A stretch of 64,000 bases of DNA from Hippophae tibetana. Taxonomy: Eukaryota; Streptophyta; Magnoliopsida; Rosales; Elaeagnaceae. Location: positions 12,341,001 to 12,405,000 of the forward strand of contig CM072807.1 of assembly GCA_037013495.1 (NCBI GenBank). Reading direction: 5' to 3'. Below are positions 10,745 through 22,702 of this stretch, one piece after another. Under the pieces are notes generated by a model, which ran no database searches, had not been told where the DNA came from, and worked only from the letters and a program-made list of their open reading frames with translations. How positions within the stretch are numbered: the stretch's first letter is position 1; the number at the start of each line of letters is the position of its first letter. Position numbers and translations under genes: made by a program.

Positions 10745-12680
10745 AGATCATCAGAATCTTCTCCTGATTCTTCTTGTGATGATATAATTTGAACTATGTG
10801 TTCTGCCCATTCCTTTCGTAAATCATCAAAAATTTGTTGGTCATAGCTCGACTTGTTCCAACCAAAGAACTACATGTATTTAAATTCAAAATAAGAATGC
10901 AATTTCATGAAGTCACAAAAAATAATTCATATATGTTTAAAAGGTATATTGGTAAAAAAGATTACCACATCTTTAATTGGAATTTTGATATTTGTGATGA
11001 CTTCGCTCATAAACTTCATGACATAATAACCACACATGACTCCATAAAGTTTCTTATCGATGATAGACATAAAATTTCTTTAGTTGGTCAATTAATCATC
11101 GAGAAATCACACCCACAAAACATTTACAAAACACATCCTTCTCTTTTATTGACATTGTATATAATGCTGGTGGCAAGTATGTTTGATTCTTATCATTTTT
11201 TACCCTTGGTGCCAATTCTGGTTGTATGCCTAGTTTCTTTAAATGCAGTCTTGCTTTAATTCCATCTTTTGTTTTTCCAGGTATATTAAGTAATGTACCA
11301 ATTAAGCTCTCACATACATTTTTCTTAATGTGCATGACATCTCAGATGTGACAAATTTGTAGGTCTTTCCAATAAGATAATTCACAAAATATTGATTTTT
11401 TATTCCAACAACCATGATCTACTAATTCAGTAACATTTTCATTTTCACCATTTTTATTAGTTAACCTCTTTCGTTTCCCTCCATTAGTTAGTATTTTTTT
11501 CATCTTTCTATATCGTTTAAATGTCATACCATTCAATTTCCTTAATATATTATCACCTCGCAAAGGTTGGGATGATTGATTATGATCTTCTTCACCATCA
11601 AACAGTTTCTTTTGGTATCTAAACTTATGTCCAGATGGAAAAAATATTCTATGTCTTCTATAAGACATCTTTAGTCTGTGAACAAGATAAGTTATAAAAG
11701 TGTCATCACTACATATAGGGCATCCCATATAACCTTTTGTTGCATGTCCTGATAAATTCCCATAGGTAGGAAAATCATTAATTGTCCATAAAAGGACTTC
11801 CCTCAAGTTAAAGTTTTCTTCTTTATATGCATCATAAACATTTACACCATCATTCCACAACGTCTTTAAATCATCTATCAGAGGCTGCAAATATACATCA
11901 ATATCAACACCGGGTTATTTCGATCCTGAGATCATTAATGTTAACATCTTGAATTATTTTTTCATACACAACCAGGGAGGAAGGTTGTATGTTACCATAA
12001 TTACTGGCCAATAACAATATTTACTACTAAGAGAGCTGTGTGGATTAATTTCATCAGCAGCAATGGCAAGATGAAGATTGCGTAGATAAGATGCAAATTG
12101 AGGGGAAAAATTATCTACTACTTTCTAATTTGGAGAATCATAAGGATGACATAGCACCTCATCATCAGATCGATTATCCAAATGACAAGTCAACATCTTT
12201 GATGTCTCTTTACTTTTGAACAACTTTGATAACAAGGAATCATAGGAAAGTACCAAAGAACCTTTGTGAGCATGTCTTTCTTAGGTGTTGTCTCATTTGT
12301 AGCATACTTCCATCTTGATTCTTTACATATCAGACAATCATCTAATGTCTCATATTCTTTTCTACAAAGAATGCAATCATTTAGACAAGCATTAATCTTA
12401 TGATATTCCATGCCAAGTTGACTAATATATTTCTTCACTTCATATATTGAAGATGGAAATTCAATACCCTCGGGAAATATATCTATTACTACATTTAGTA
12501 ATTCTGTGAATCCCTTGTCAAAAAAACCATTTTTTCTTTCACATTGTACAAATGAACCAATCTTGATATTTTAGTATATTTCTTGCTTTCTGGATACAAT
12601 AGTTTTTTGGCATCTTCTAGAAGTTTTTTAAAGGTTTCAGGATCATCCTCATTTAGTTCATCTTCAACACCATGAAACAT
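10745..12680 (-). pseudogene. TNP2-like CACTA transposase pseudogene
   Basis: Reading on the minus strand from 12680, the pieces follow the TNP2 (Transposase_21) order: an N-terminal part (MFHGVEDELNEDDPETFKKL), a Cys-rich part (NACLNDCILCRKEYETLDDC, then CLICKESRWK, near 12300-12400), a middle part near 11900-12190 (YCYWPVIMVTYNLPPWLCMK), then YLQPLIDDLKTLWNDGV...LLWTINDFPTYGNLSGHATKG (11700-11890) and a tail (KKNVCESLIGTLLNIPGK, 11250-11335). A likely last exon reads FFGWNKSSYDQQIFDDLRKEWAEH near 10770-10870. Stops and frame changes separate the pieces (for example near 12180, 12130 and 11935), so the gene is dead. TNP2 normally cuts at CACTA ends with help from a TNPA-type binding protein; none is recognised here. 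Confidence 0.82.
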
Positions 12681-13854
12681 ATTTTATGTCTATACATTAT
12701 GATAATATATATATAATTCACTCACATTCTTATTTATCCCTTTCCCATGAGCATTATCAATATTTTCTCCATGATAATACCAACATTTATAACTCAAAAG
12801 AATATCACTACGGATAAGGTGATACTTAACCTCATCAACATCATGAAATCACTCATTTTTATATTTAACACATTGACATCAAATCATACTAATTTATTAT
12901 TACTATTTCTACAAGGAAATTCCAAGAAACTTTCAACTTCAAAATTGTGGTCCTGCTCAATTCTACATTTTGACATCCAAGATTTGTTTATTTTCTATTA
13001 ATGACATTAAACATATTAAATATGTATCCAACTAATATATTTCAGATATTATTATATATGAATTCCCTAATTATTAGAATATCTATCAAAACATCGTATC
13101 AAGATAAATACATAAAAACCAAACATAACAAATATATACACATAAATATAATTATATGATATTGATCATAATTACTAATAATAATATACCACATCATTTG
13201 ATTTGATTTCAAATTTAAGATATATAAAAAAAATTATATAATAATTTTGTGATAATTAATATATTTTTTAAATAACTACACTACTTCAAACCTAAATTTT
13301 TAATGAGTATCATATTGTTGAATCATATCTTTCCCATTTCATATTAACAAAAATAAATAAATTAAAAAAATCAACCTTAAATCACAATCATAAATATATA
13401 AATTTATTTCATTATAAAAATTTATACAAAACCTACATAATAAAAATAATAACATACATATAATACAAAATCAACATATATAATACAAAAAATTATACAC
13501 ATAAATAATAACACATAATATAGAAAAAAATATATATATGAATAGTAAGTGCGTAGGATTAATAGAAATACTTACAAGAGTAAATGAAGTGACAAAATAA
13601 AAGAAATGAAAAAAATGGTGTTTTTTAAGTGAGAAAATGGGTCTAAAAAAGTTGATTATTTTGCTCAAAAAAATAAGGGACTTAGAAGATAAGTTGGAGA
13701 GGAAGAAACCTTACTAAACGACGTTTAAATTAGTAGTCAAAGGTGGCCAGAAAATGAGAAAGAGTGGAGGATGTTTTGGGTTTTTGAGAGATAAAATGCG
13801 CTTAAAATAGTTTCTATCTGGGGAAGAAAGAAAGAAAAGGAAATATCCATGTGT

Positions 13855-14139
13855 GTGGCGTTGGTTGATGTATATAACCGACACTACATGTAGGACATAA
13901 CATCAGTTGACAAGTAGGACCGACGCTACGTCCTATGTGTAGCGTCTATTGACACATAAGACCAGTGTTACGTCCTACATGTAGGGTCGGTTCTACATGT
14001 CAACCAACGCTACAATCTACGTGTTTTTAATTCATTTTAAGTCATTTTTTCAACAAACCAACTTTAAATTCATTATAAGTTGGTTTTAACCAAAAACCGA
14101 CTTTTAATCTTGACTTAAATAACCACTTTTGTAGTAGTG
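13855..14139. repeat. CACTA subterminal repeats and right terminal inverted repeat
   Basis: Blocks of the type ACCGACGCTACGTCCTA and TGTAGCGTC recur in both orientations between 13855 and 14020 (for example near 13890, 13918, 13945, 13975 and 14000). This is the usual arrangement of CACTA subterminal motifs bound by the TNPA-type protein. The terminal repeat GTAGTAGTG ends at 14139. Related blocks occur near the right end of the short copy at 51238-52174. Confidence 0.7.
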
Positions 14140-17100
14140 TATCATGAATCTGTGTAGGGTTTTAATTTGATTTGAATATATCCCTTCTGTTTTATATCAA
14201 ATTCAAAACACTTCCCTCGAGTCTAAAAAAGATGAAAATGACTATAAAAATTAATATTTAATGATTAAAATAAAATTTATAATGTAATTGTTAAAATAAA
14301 ATGAAAATAAATTATATTAAAAATAGAAAAATAAAAAAGAAACTATAAAATTCAAATAAGAATGATGTCATACATTGTTTTGGATGTAAATTAATACATG
14401 ACACAAGATAAATAAAGACTAATCCTAATAAAAAGTCATAAGATAGATTCACCAAATAAGGATAAGTATTGAATAATATCTATGAGGAGATAAATGGTCG
14501 ATAATTATCCTCTAATTGTTTGAAAGAGATAATTACGATGCTACAATCATTATATCTACATGAGTATGAGATACGTATCAGGTTGCTTATACTCCCTATA
14601 TATAATCATCATTACACACATTCACATAAAACTAAGATATAATATTTGAGATCTAAAGGCAGTTACAAACACTCTATTTCTTATTCATCACAAACTGAGA
14701 TCTAGATCTTTTATTCATTTTTCAATCCCTTTATTGACATAAAAAAATGTAGGGTCAAATTCTATCATCCCTCAATGATATGAGATCCTAACTATTTTCT
14801 CTGTCTCACAGATCCAAGAAGAATAGTCCAATCTGGTATTGACAAAAATCAGCATTAACATCTTGCTCCATGTGTAAGAAATGAATGTGTTTTGTTAGGC
14901 TAAAAAAATGAATCTTTAAGTAGGACATTCATAAATGTTATCCAGTATTCATATGCAAAGTCATCCAAACATCAACATTCCAGCTTCAGTTCTACATGGT
15001 CTATATAAGATCGAACCTCTATGCTTCCGATAAAAAAGTAACAAATCAATCTATAAGTTCTGATACTTCTAGAAAAGATCACTTGTGCAATCCCTCAATC
15101 AATGAGTAGAACACACGTGGAACATGGTTACTACTGCCAAACGATTGGTCCAATAGTCATGAGGCCCAACTAACCACTTATATATTATTCCCTATGGCAC
15201 TTCTATAGGCTTGCCCAAGTGGTAAGACCCACGTCTACACCAAATTTCCAAAAATAGGCCTCATTGGCTAGTAGATGAGAAGCCCGAGCGAATACTAATA
15301 CACATACCAACAAGATAAGGATAGAATTCCAAGCTATCCTAGAACGAATTTTGAAACCATAAAGTCCCAAGCTACTTTCTATCTTAGAAAACATCTCTAT
15401 GATACCTTCAAATTACTAGAGTACACATGATTCGACCTATACCCAGACAAAGCCTGACTAATAACATGACCTACCATAACAGAACCAGGCCCTATAGTCG
15501 ATAGATAGAGTCTACCCACAAAATACAAATTCGTCCATCTATGAACGCTCAAACAACATTTCTCATTCCACCCGTCTTATACTGGTTGAGACTAGAATGA
15601 ATAGTATCTATCCTACATAATCATCTCGAGACCTACATATTAGGCCATTTTGTCCAAACAACTTATGTTGACCATGCATCCTCAATGACCAATGGCCATC
15701 CAAGGGATAATCTTTGTTATGCAACTGTAAGAAGTGAACTAAAGACTGAACCATGGTAGATCTCACACGCAATTGTCTCCATTTAGTCCCCATTTATACA
15801 AGCGGGAGACTTATAGATCGGCGGTTTTGCAAGTAACACCTGACCAAACAAATCACCCAAACTTTGAGAGAAAAACAAGCCACATGAATGTGACAAGGTC
15901 TAGAAAGAAAAGAACCCAAATGGAAAGAAAGCATACAAATCAAGGCCATTCATCCATCCAATCATGATACGTCTACCCAAATGGATGTATGAGCCATGAC
16001 CCACATAACCACCCAGCCAGACAAAAGTGTGACCAGATAGAAGTGGCCAACCAAAAGATGGATGGACCAAAAAGTGGTCACCAAGATAGAAGTGGCTATC
16101 CTTAATGTTGTAAGAAGCTATTTTAAGTACTAAGGATTTTTTTTCAAGTGAGGCAAGGCTTAAGTGTCGATGTGTTTCGAGACGAAAGCCTTAAACTTTA
16201 ACTTTAAAAACATTTAAATTATTAAGAAAAGAAATTTTTAATCCATTAAGTAATAAATAAAATAGAATATGGAAAGTAACTCAAAATTTTAATTTAAATA
16301 ACGTTAAAATATTAACATAAGTAATTAATTATGAAAATAACAATAAAACACACAAAGTAAATCATATAAGTTATGCCTTTATTGCTCATATATCAATTTG
16401 GAGCAATTGGAAAAGTATAAATATAGGTTGTGACTTACAACAAACAACTTTATGATAGAAAAAATCTGGAGTCATTGAAGGCAAAGGAAAAGAAAGATGG
16501 TTGATGAAAAAAAATCAAAGAATGTTAAGGAAGAAACCCTAATCGCATTTGTTCATATGATTATGATATTCTCCTTTTTTATTTTTTCTTATCTAGAACT
16601 TTATACCTTTTTTCAATTTTGGGAAAATGTGTCAAGATTTTATGGGTAACACATGAACTAACTTAGAAAATGAACCATTTGAGGCAAAAGCCTTTGTAAT
16701 TCTTATTGTATTTTGTGTAGTTATGTTGGCTTTCCTTGTACAAAACGTAATATCTATTTATTTTACTTAATGTATTTATTTTTCTCTATGTAAGTTGGTT
16801 ACTATGAACCAATAATGCACACATTTACATAGTTAGGTATAATTTGTATGAAAGCATGATTACACACATCACATTATCAATTGTGTTTTTGGCTCATATT
16901 GGGTGTAAGTATTTATAGAAATTATTCAGCAATGTTTGGAAACAAAAAAAAATTATTTTTGGCACCTCATCGTGGACCTCACTAGCCACCTCACCATGGA
17001 TGGTGGCAGGGGTAGAGAGGTGGTGTAAAGGTTGGTTATGGCTTTGGAAATTTCTAAAATGCCTCCCTAATTCATCATGTTTGGAATCCAAAAAAGAGGT

Positions 17101-18480
17101 AGTATAGCTGCATCAAATTGACATCTCGTATTTTTGTTTTTAGATCACTAATACCTTATGTATTTCTCGGTATTGGTGATTCATGATTATGTGAGCAAAA
17201 TCGTGCCTGTGAGTGGTGAGTACTAAATATGGTGTTTATTAGTGAGTTGTGTGTGACCCGTGTGTTAGCTGGTAGTTTCCCTAATGCGACTTTTTTATGT
17301 GATAAACATGTATGGATGTGAGTCATGTGTCGAATGGTGGTTACATTTGTGTCACTTTTTCTTGTTCACTTTACACATTACTAGTCTTTGGTTATTGAAC
17401 ACACCAATTTGAGGGTGTGAGCTTGGAAGGAGAGTCAGGGTCGTATGTTAGATCCAGTTATTACATAGGTAGTAAGCGAGAGCAACAATAGGCAATTAGA
17501 GTAGATGTCCCAACTGATATAGGTATTTGGGTTTATACTTTTCTATCGAGTTGTACATGTTTATTATTTTTTAGTGGATTTTTTACTACTAAGTGGTTGT
17601 CTTAAGCAACCCAAGGATGTTACCATATAGATAGAGTTTTTATATAAGTTTACCTCGTTATATTTGGTGTTATGCATGTTTGAATATATGACTAGTATAA
17701 TCAGAGTTTAAATGGTAGATGTTCCTACATACCTAAGTTTAAACTCTGATTAGAATTTTTTTAATATTTATCACTTTTCATTTATTGAATTTTATATATG
17801 TTGCTTTATGATACAGTCTACCTTTAATTATATGTACTATATCTATATTTATCTCCTTGTGATTTGTGTTTGATTTGAGTCCTTAAGGAGTCAGTATCTC
17901 TTTAGCTTGATTGTGTATCAAGTATCGGACTCATCTAATGATGTTATGCATTATCAGTAAGTTTATTAGTATAATCTGAGTTTGTATCATATATGTTCTA
18001 ACATACTAGATGTAGACTGTGATTAGAAAGTGCATTTGTTATACATTGTCACATGCTTTCTTTCCTTTATATGTACCATGTCTATAACTTTCTAATCATT
18101 ACTTATGATAAATTCAATTAATATGCCAATATCTTGATTAATTTATATTACTTACATATGTTATATACATGTGAGTTTGGTGTAAATTTCTAAGGAATAT
18201 GTATCTCCTTACCCTGGTTATGTCCTAGGTGTTAGACTCTTTAATTGGTTTGCTATATTTAGTTTGGTTGCATGTTGTGAGATTACAATCATCACTTATT
18301 GAATATGTTCCCATATATGAACTCTTGAAGTGATTGAAAATCCTTTATTGTTTAGTATGCATTCATGTCTAACATGCTGTGTATTTATTGTTTTGTATGC
18401 ATATTGCTAATTTAGATAGGAGCTTTGAGAAACACTATCACTAGCGTGTTTATTGTAAATTGTAGACTTCATATCTATTA
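14140..18480. other. No intact gene; decayed repeats
   Basis: No coding region could be supported. The stretch near 14440-14830 (a CTATATATAATC box at about 14598 followed by a leader-like part) resembles a plus-strand LTR promoter, at low confidence. 17698-17755 and 17972-18030 are diverged copies of one motif (TAATCTGAGTTT...CTGTGATTAGAA type), about 275 bp apart. Short open frames at 15203-15394, 15608-15793, 15773-15967 and 16894-17091 show no recognisable protein. Confidence 0.4.
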
Positions 18481-18499
18481 AGTTTTTTAGTTGTGTATT

Positions 18500-21400
18500 A
18501 AATTGAGCATGTTGTTTTTTATCTACCAAAAGGAATTCGAGTGTAACAGAAGGTCCATTTCTCAATAAAAAATGATGTTTTCTCCTTATCCTCTAGATGC
18601 ATTCTGATTTGATGATAACCATAATATGCATCAAGGAAACTCATCAAACCAAATCTGGAGGTAGCATCGACCAACTGATTAATACTTGGCAAGCAAAAGT
18701 GGTCTGTTTGGCATGCATCATTCAAGTATGTAAAGGCTACACATATGTGGGAAGATCCACAAGCCTTCTTTACCAACACCACATTTTATAGATAGATTGG
18801 GTAACCTAACTCTCTAATAATTTTCTTCTCTTTAAGTCTAGTGAGTTGACCTTTAATCATCTCGTGTTTTTCTCTTAGGAATTTTCCTTTCCTTTGTTTG
18901 ATAGGTTTAGCTTTTGGATCAACATTCAACTTCTGGGTTATAATCTTTGGGTCAATCCCTGTCATATCGGTAGGCTTCTATGCAAATATATTGAAGTTGG
19001 CTCTTAATAATATTGATAATTTCTCCCTAACTTTGATTGCTAAGTTGGTGCTTAATTTTAGAAAAAGGTTTTCCCTTTTTTCCTTCAACTTGTAAATCTA
19101 AAACTTTATTTGAATCAACCAATTCCACTAGGAATCTACCCCATTCCTTTTTGATGAGGCCCATACTTTGGAACTACCCCTTCATTGTAACATTATAACA
19201 ACTTCTAACCTTTTCTAGGTTATCCCTTATCTCTTTTATGCCTTCCTCGGTTGGGTATTTAATGACTTGGTGGAAAGTAGATGAAATTATTTTCATCTTA
19301 TATATCCATGGTTTACCTAGAATGGCATTGTAATGGGTTGAGACATCAATCATAACAAAGTTGGTTATAAATATAGATCTTGTAGCCATGATCGATAACA
19401 TCATAGTCCCAACTACATAAGTAGTGCTATTGTTAAATCCCACTAGAGGTAGCTCCCTCCTCACGATGTTTCATTCCTTCCCATCTAGTGTTTTCATTGT
19501 TGATAAGAAAAGAAGATAATTAGGTCTCCCAGTAGCAATTATGATTCGAAAAACATCGTAGGATCCTATTGATAACTGTATTTTATATAGTTATTTTCAT
19601 CTATTTTATTAATTCTAATTGCTATGTTCTTAATGATTTTAGTTATTTTTAGTATAATAAATTAGTATTTACTATTTTTTATATATTTTAAGAAAATTAA
19701 ATAATTTGAATCGAAAATGTACTTAATTGCAAATTTGTGTCCAAAAATATAATTTCAAATAAAAGTGTGTTTAATTACAATTTATAAAAGTCAAAAATAT
19801 AATTTAAATTAAAATCGGGCTTAATTTTAATTATTAAAAGTTTAAAAATTTAATTGAAATTAGAAAAGGGCTAAACTGTAATTAAATAAAGTTGAAAATG
19901 TAATTTGAATTAAATTTGTGGGCCAAAATGCAATTAATTAAAGTTTAATTTTCTGCGCAGGTGAGAAGAATCCACGCGAGATACAGCACGCGCGAAATGT
20001 AGACCGTCCGATAAAAAAATAAACGGCTACGATGTGCGCGTGCCGATCACACCCAACCAACTCGAGTGGGTGCAGGTCTCTATTTTCACGCGGCTCAGCG
20101 CCCGAGTGGGGCCCACCTGCCGCGCAGGCCGGTGTGCAGGTGGGACCCACGTGTCTGACGCGTCCAGCCGCTGTCCCCCACTTACGCGCGCCTCTGATCC
20201 CGTGCGTTGATCTCTACGTGCAACCAGATTTTCATCGAATGAAATGATGCCACGTGTCTACTTGAATCCTTACCTCGAATCAGAAAATGTCACGTGTCCC
20301 ACTATATTTTTCAGCCAATCATGTCATGACACGTGGCATGTTACGATGAGCGCGAAAGCGCAGGATCAAGCCCGTGTTGTAGCCGTTGTCTCCCGTGCGC
20401 TGATGTCTCCTGTGCCCGTTTCCCGTAACCAATTTATTTCTGCCATGTGTCCACACTAATTCTTGCAGCAAATTAGAAGCTGACACGTGGCAGCGTGAAT
20501 CTAAAAAAATGAGCAGCGACACGCATGATCCCAATTTGCGTTTTCAATATAATTTTGTCTCCTACGCGTATTAATGAATTAATTTCTACATACCTATCTG
20601 TCCCCCGCGTGTATTAAAATAATATATTTTTAAATGTATTTTTTTATAAATTTGATGTTATAAATAGGGGATAGGATGAGAGAGTAAAAAAGTTTTGGGG
20701 AGTTTTGGAGAGTTTAGTTTTTTAGATTATTTTATGTGTTCGGTTTTGGACTGCAGAACACGCAGAAGCCAATTTTTGGCTTTTGTTGTGTTCTGCGTGT
20801 GCCAAATATTTATGTTTTAATTTTCTGTGTTCTTCATCTAATTTTTCTGTATGTGTTGTAATTTTTATTTTAATTTTATGAAGTAATTTAATTTTTCTAG
20901 GGTTGCATTTGATCTAAATTTATAATGCTTTTATTTTAATTATTTTTGAACGATTTATAAGACGTTTGAGTTGTTTATTCTATTTTATGTTTAATACTTT
21001 TGATTATTTACGAATTTTATCAAATGATCCGTGGCACTAAAATAAACTTGGAAGATGCATTTTTGTGTATATTGCTCATAGATAGAATGTCATGTATGAT
21101 GAAGGATAGGAATATACCTTAATTGTATGTGTGGTCATTTGAGAACTTAGAACGTAATAAATCTTGGTGAATTTAATTCTCATATGAATATAGTGAATTA
21201 ATTTAACGAGGTGTGTTTGTACGGAGCTCGGAAGAGATGTATGAATAAAATTAGAAGTTTTCGGTTGACAAATTAAATGTACTAAAAAATATAAATCAAA
21301 AGAAAATAATATGATTTGAGTTGATGAATTTAGTGAAAAATTGCAATCCTAGATTTCTTTTATTTTGTTTTTAAACTCTTTTCTTACATTTGTTACAATC

Positions 21401-22700
21401 AACGAGCGTTTTGAATAAAATCAGAGAGAGATAATTTTAGTACTCAACAAACTATAGTAACAAATCTCCGTGGGAACGATAACTTACTTATCATTTTATT
21501 ACTTGTGACCATGTATGCTTGCACGTTTTTATGTGTTGCAAAACAGACAACACCTATCCATATGGTGATTACAAAAGGGTCTTCATAGGGAGATGAGGTC
21601 TCATCCTTACCAGAGAAAGTGGTTACAACAAAGGACATCCTTTTATTCAAATTATAAAATGTGATAATTTGTGCAAGTCTCTAGAATATCTTTTATGTGC
21701 ATTTTTGGAGGTCCCATTGAGCCCATGTCCTCCATCTATAGTATGGATAGTCCTCACATTAGCTTCATTGTGGCTCTATCTTGTTAATTGTAGAGCAAGT
21801 AGCCTTAGAGTTTCACATTGGGGCTATTGATCAACTTCATTGCTATTGTTTCCTATAAGGTCACCCAAATACCTTTTGGATAACAAATCTTATATTTCTT
21901 TCTTTAGATGTCTACAATCTCACATTTTGTGGCCTATATCTTTATGAAAGGCACACCACTTTGATGTGTCCCTAAGAGATGCCCTCATTTTTTATGGCTA
22001 TATATTATTTTACTCATTCTATATCCCCAACATAGCTTCAACTAGTCTTACTCTCAAAGGTGGATCTTTAAATGGGATAATGACATACCCCAATACCCTA
22101 TATTTTTCGACCATTGACTACCCACCTTGTGATTTGGAGTAAAGCGTTTATTTTTGTTAATCATTTTGTCCTAGTTTGATCTGTTTGGGATTATTCTCCT
22201 TTTTTTCCTTTTAATTGGTGTAGATTCTACAATGGCCTTGCTCTTCTTGTCCAATTCCAACTCCTTTTTTCTAAATTAACAAATTTTTTGGCCTCTACAT
22301 AAGCTTCCTTCATCGTTTGTGGAACTATTTTGGTTAATTCAGTAAATAAATCAAAACTTCTTAATAGACCTCATCTGAAAGCTTCTATCAAATAGAGTTA
22401 AGGCAATTCACTATCAAATAGTTGAACATGATTTATCAGATCCTTCATTCCTTGGTAATCTAGAAACATAGGGGCACTAAATTTGGTTGGGGGCTCATTG
22501 TTCTCTATTTTTTTTAGAGAAATGAGAGACACATAATTTCTCACAATCCCTATTGACATCATAGAGTGACTTGCCTATGCCTTTCCTTTTGTTAGTTTCT
22601 TTGAGGGCTTCATCTTGCTTTCTATTTGTTTCCTTTAGTGTTTAACAATGTGTCTGCAAGATCTTTTGCTCTTGTAGTAATTTTTCATCGTTAAGTCCAA
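18500..22700 (-). mobile_element. Fossil Ty3/gypsy element (Tat-like?), interrupted by a solo LTR
   Basis: On the minus strand, from right to left, the parts are: gag (about 22700-21870, with LTELTKIVPQTMKEAYVEAKKF and a CAFHKDIGHK zinc-finger-like block near 21900-21960), protease and linker (about 21650-21553, continuing at 19569-19170 with YNAILGKPWIYKMK), and reverse transcriptase (about 19130-18519, with TDMTGIDPKII, VLVKKA and SFLDAYYGYHQIRMH). RNase H, integrase and LTRs of its own were not found. The copy is broken, with several breaks. A younger LTR of the Athila-like family sits inside the protease part. Superfamily is firm; lineage is a guess from the linker motif. Confidence 0.82.
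19570..21552 (+). mobile_element. Solo LTR of the Athila-like family, TSD CCTAT
   Basis: A 1,983-bp copy of the LTR at 3755-5732, TG...CA, with no primer site or interior next to it. It is flanked by perfect 5-bp target duplications CCTAT (19565-19569 and 21553-21557). It interrupts the protease region of the minus-strand gypsy element, so it is younger than that element. TATA box TATAAATAG at 20659. The G-box-rich U3 (about 19960-20520) is kept. Solo LTRs arise by recombination between the two LTRs of a full element. Confidence 0.9.
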
Positions 22701-22702
22701 TC

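Larger units (their letters stand above)
9240..14139 (-). mobile_element. Degenerate CACTA (En/Spm) transposon
   Basis: The right end is clear: the sequence ends ...CACTTTTGTAGTAGTG at 14139, the reverse of a CACTACTACAAAAGTG terminal repeat, followed by TAT. Just inside are subterminal repeats (13855-14020). The left end matches the left part of the short CACTA copy at 51238-52174 from about 9270 on (CCGACTTTAA blocks, then ACAAAATTTACTCATTTTCT), but its own CACTA terminus is not recognisable, so the left limit is approximate. The minus strand carries a TNP2-type transposase remnant. The interior holds an AT microsatellite, a duplicated block (about 9640-9990 and 10500-10880) and a large inverted repeat. 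Autonomous activity is excluded by the state of the transposase. Confidence 0.8.
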
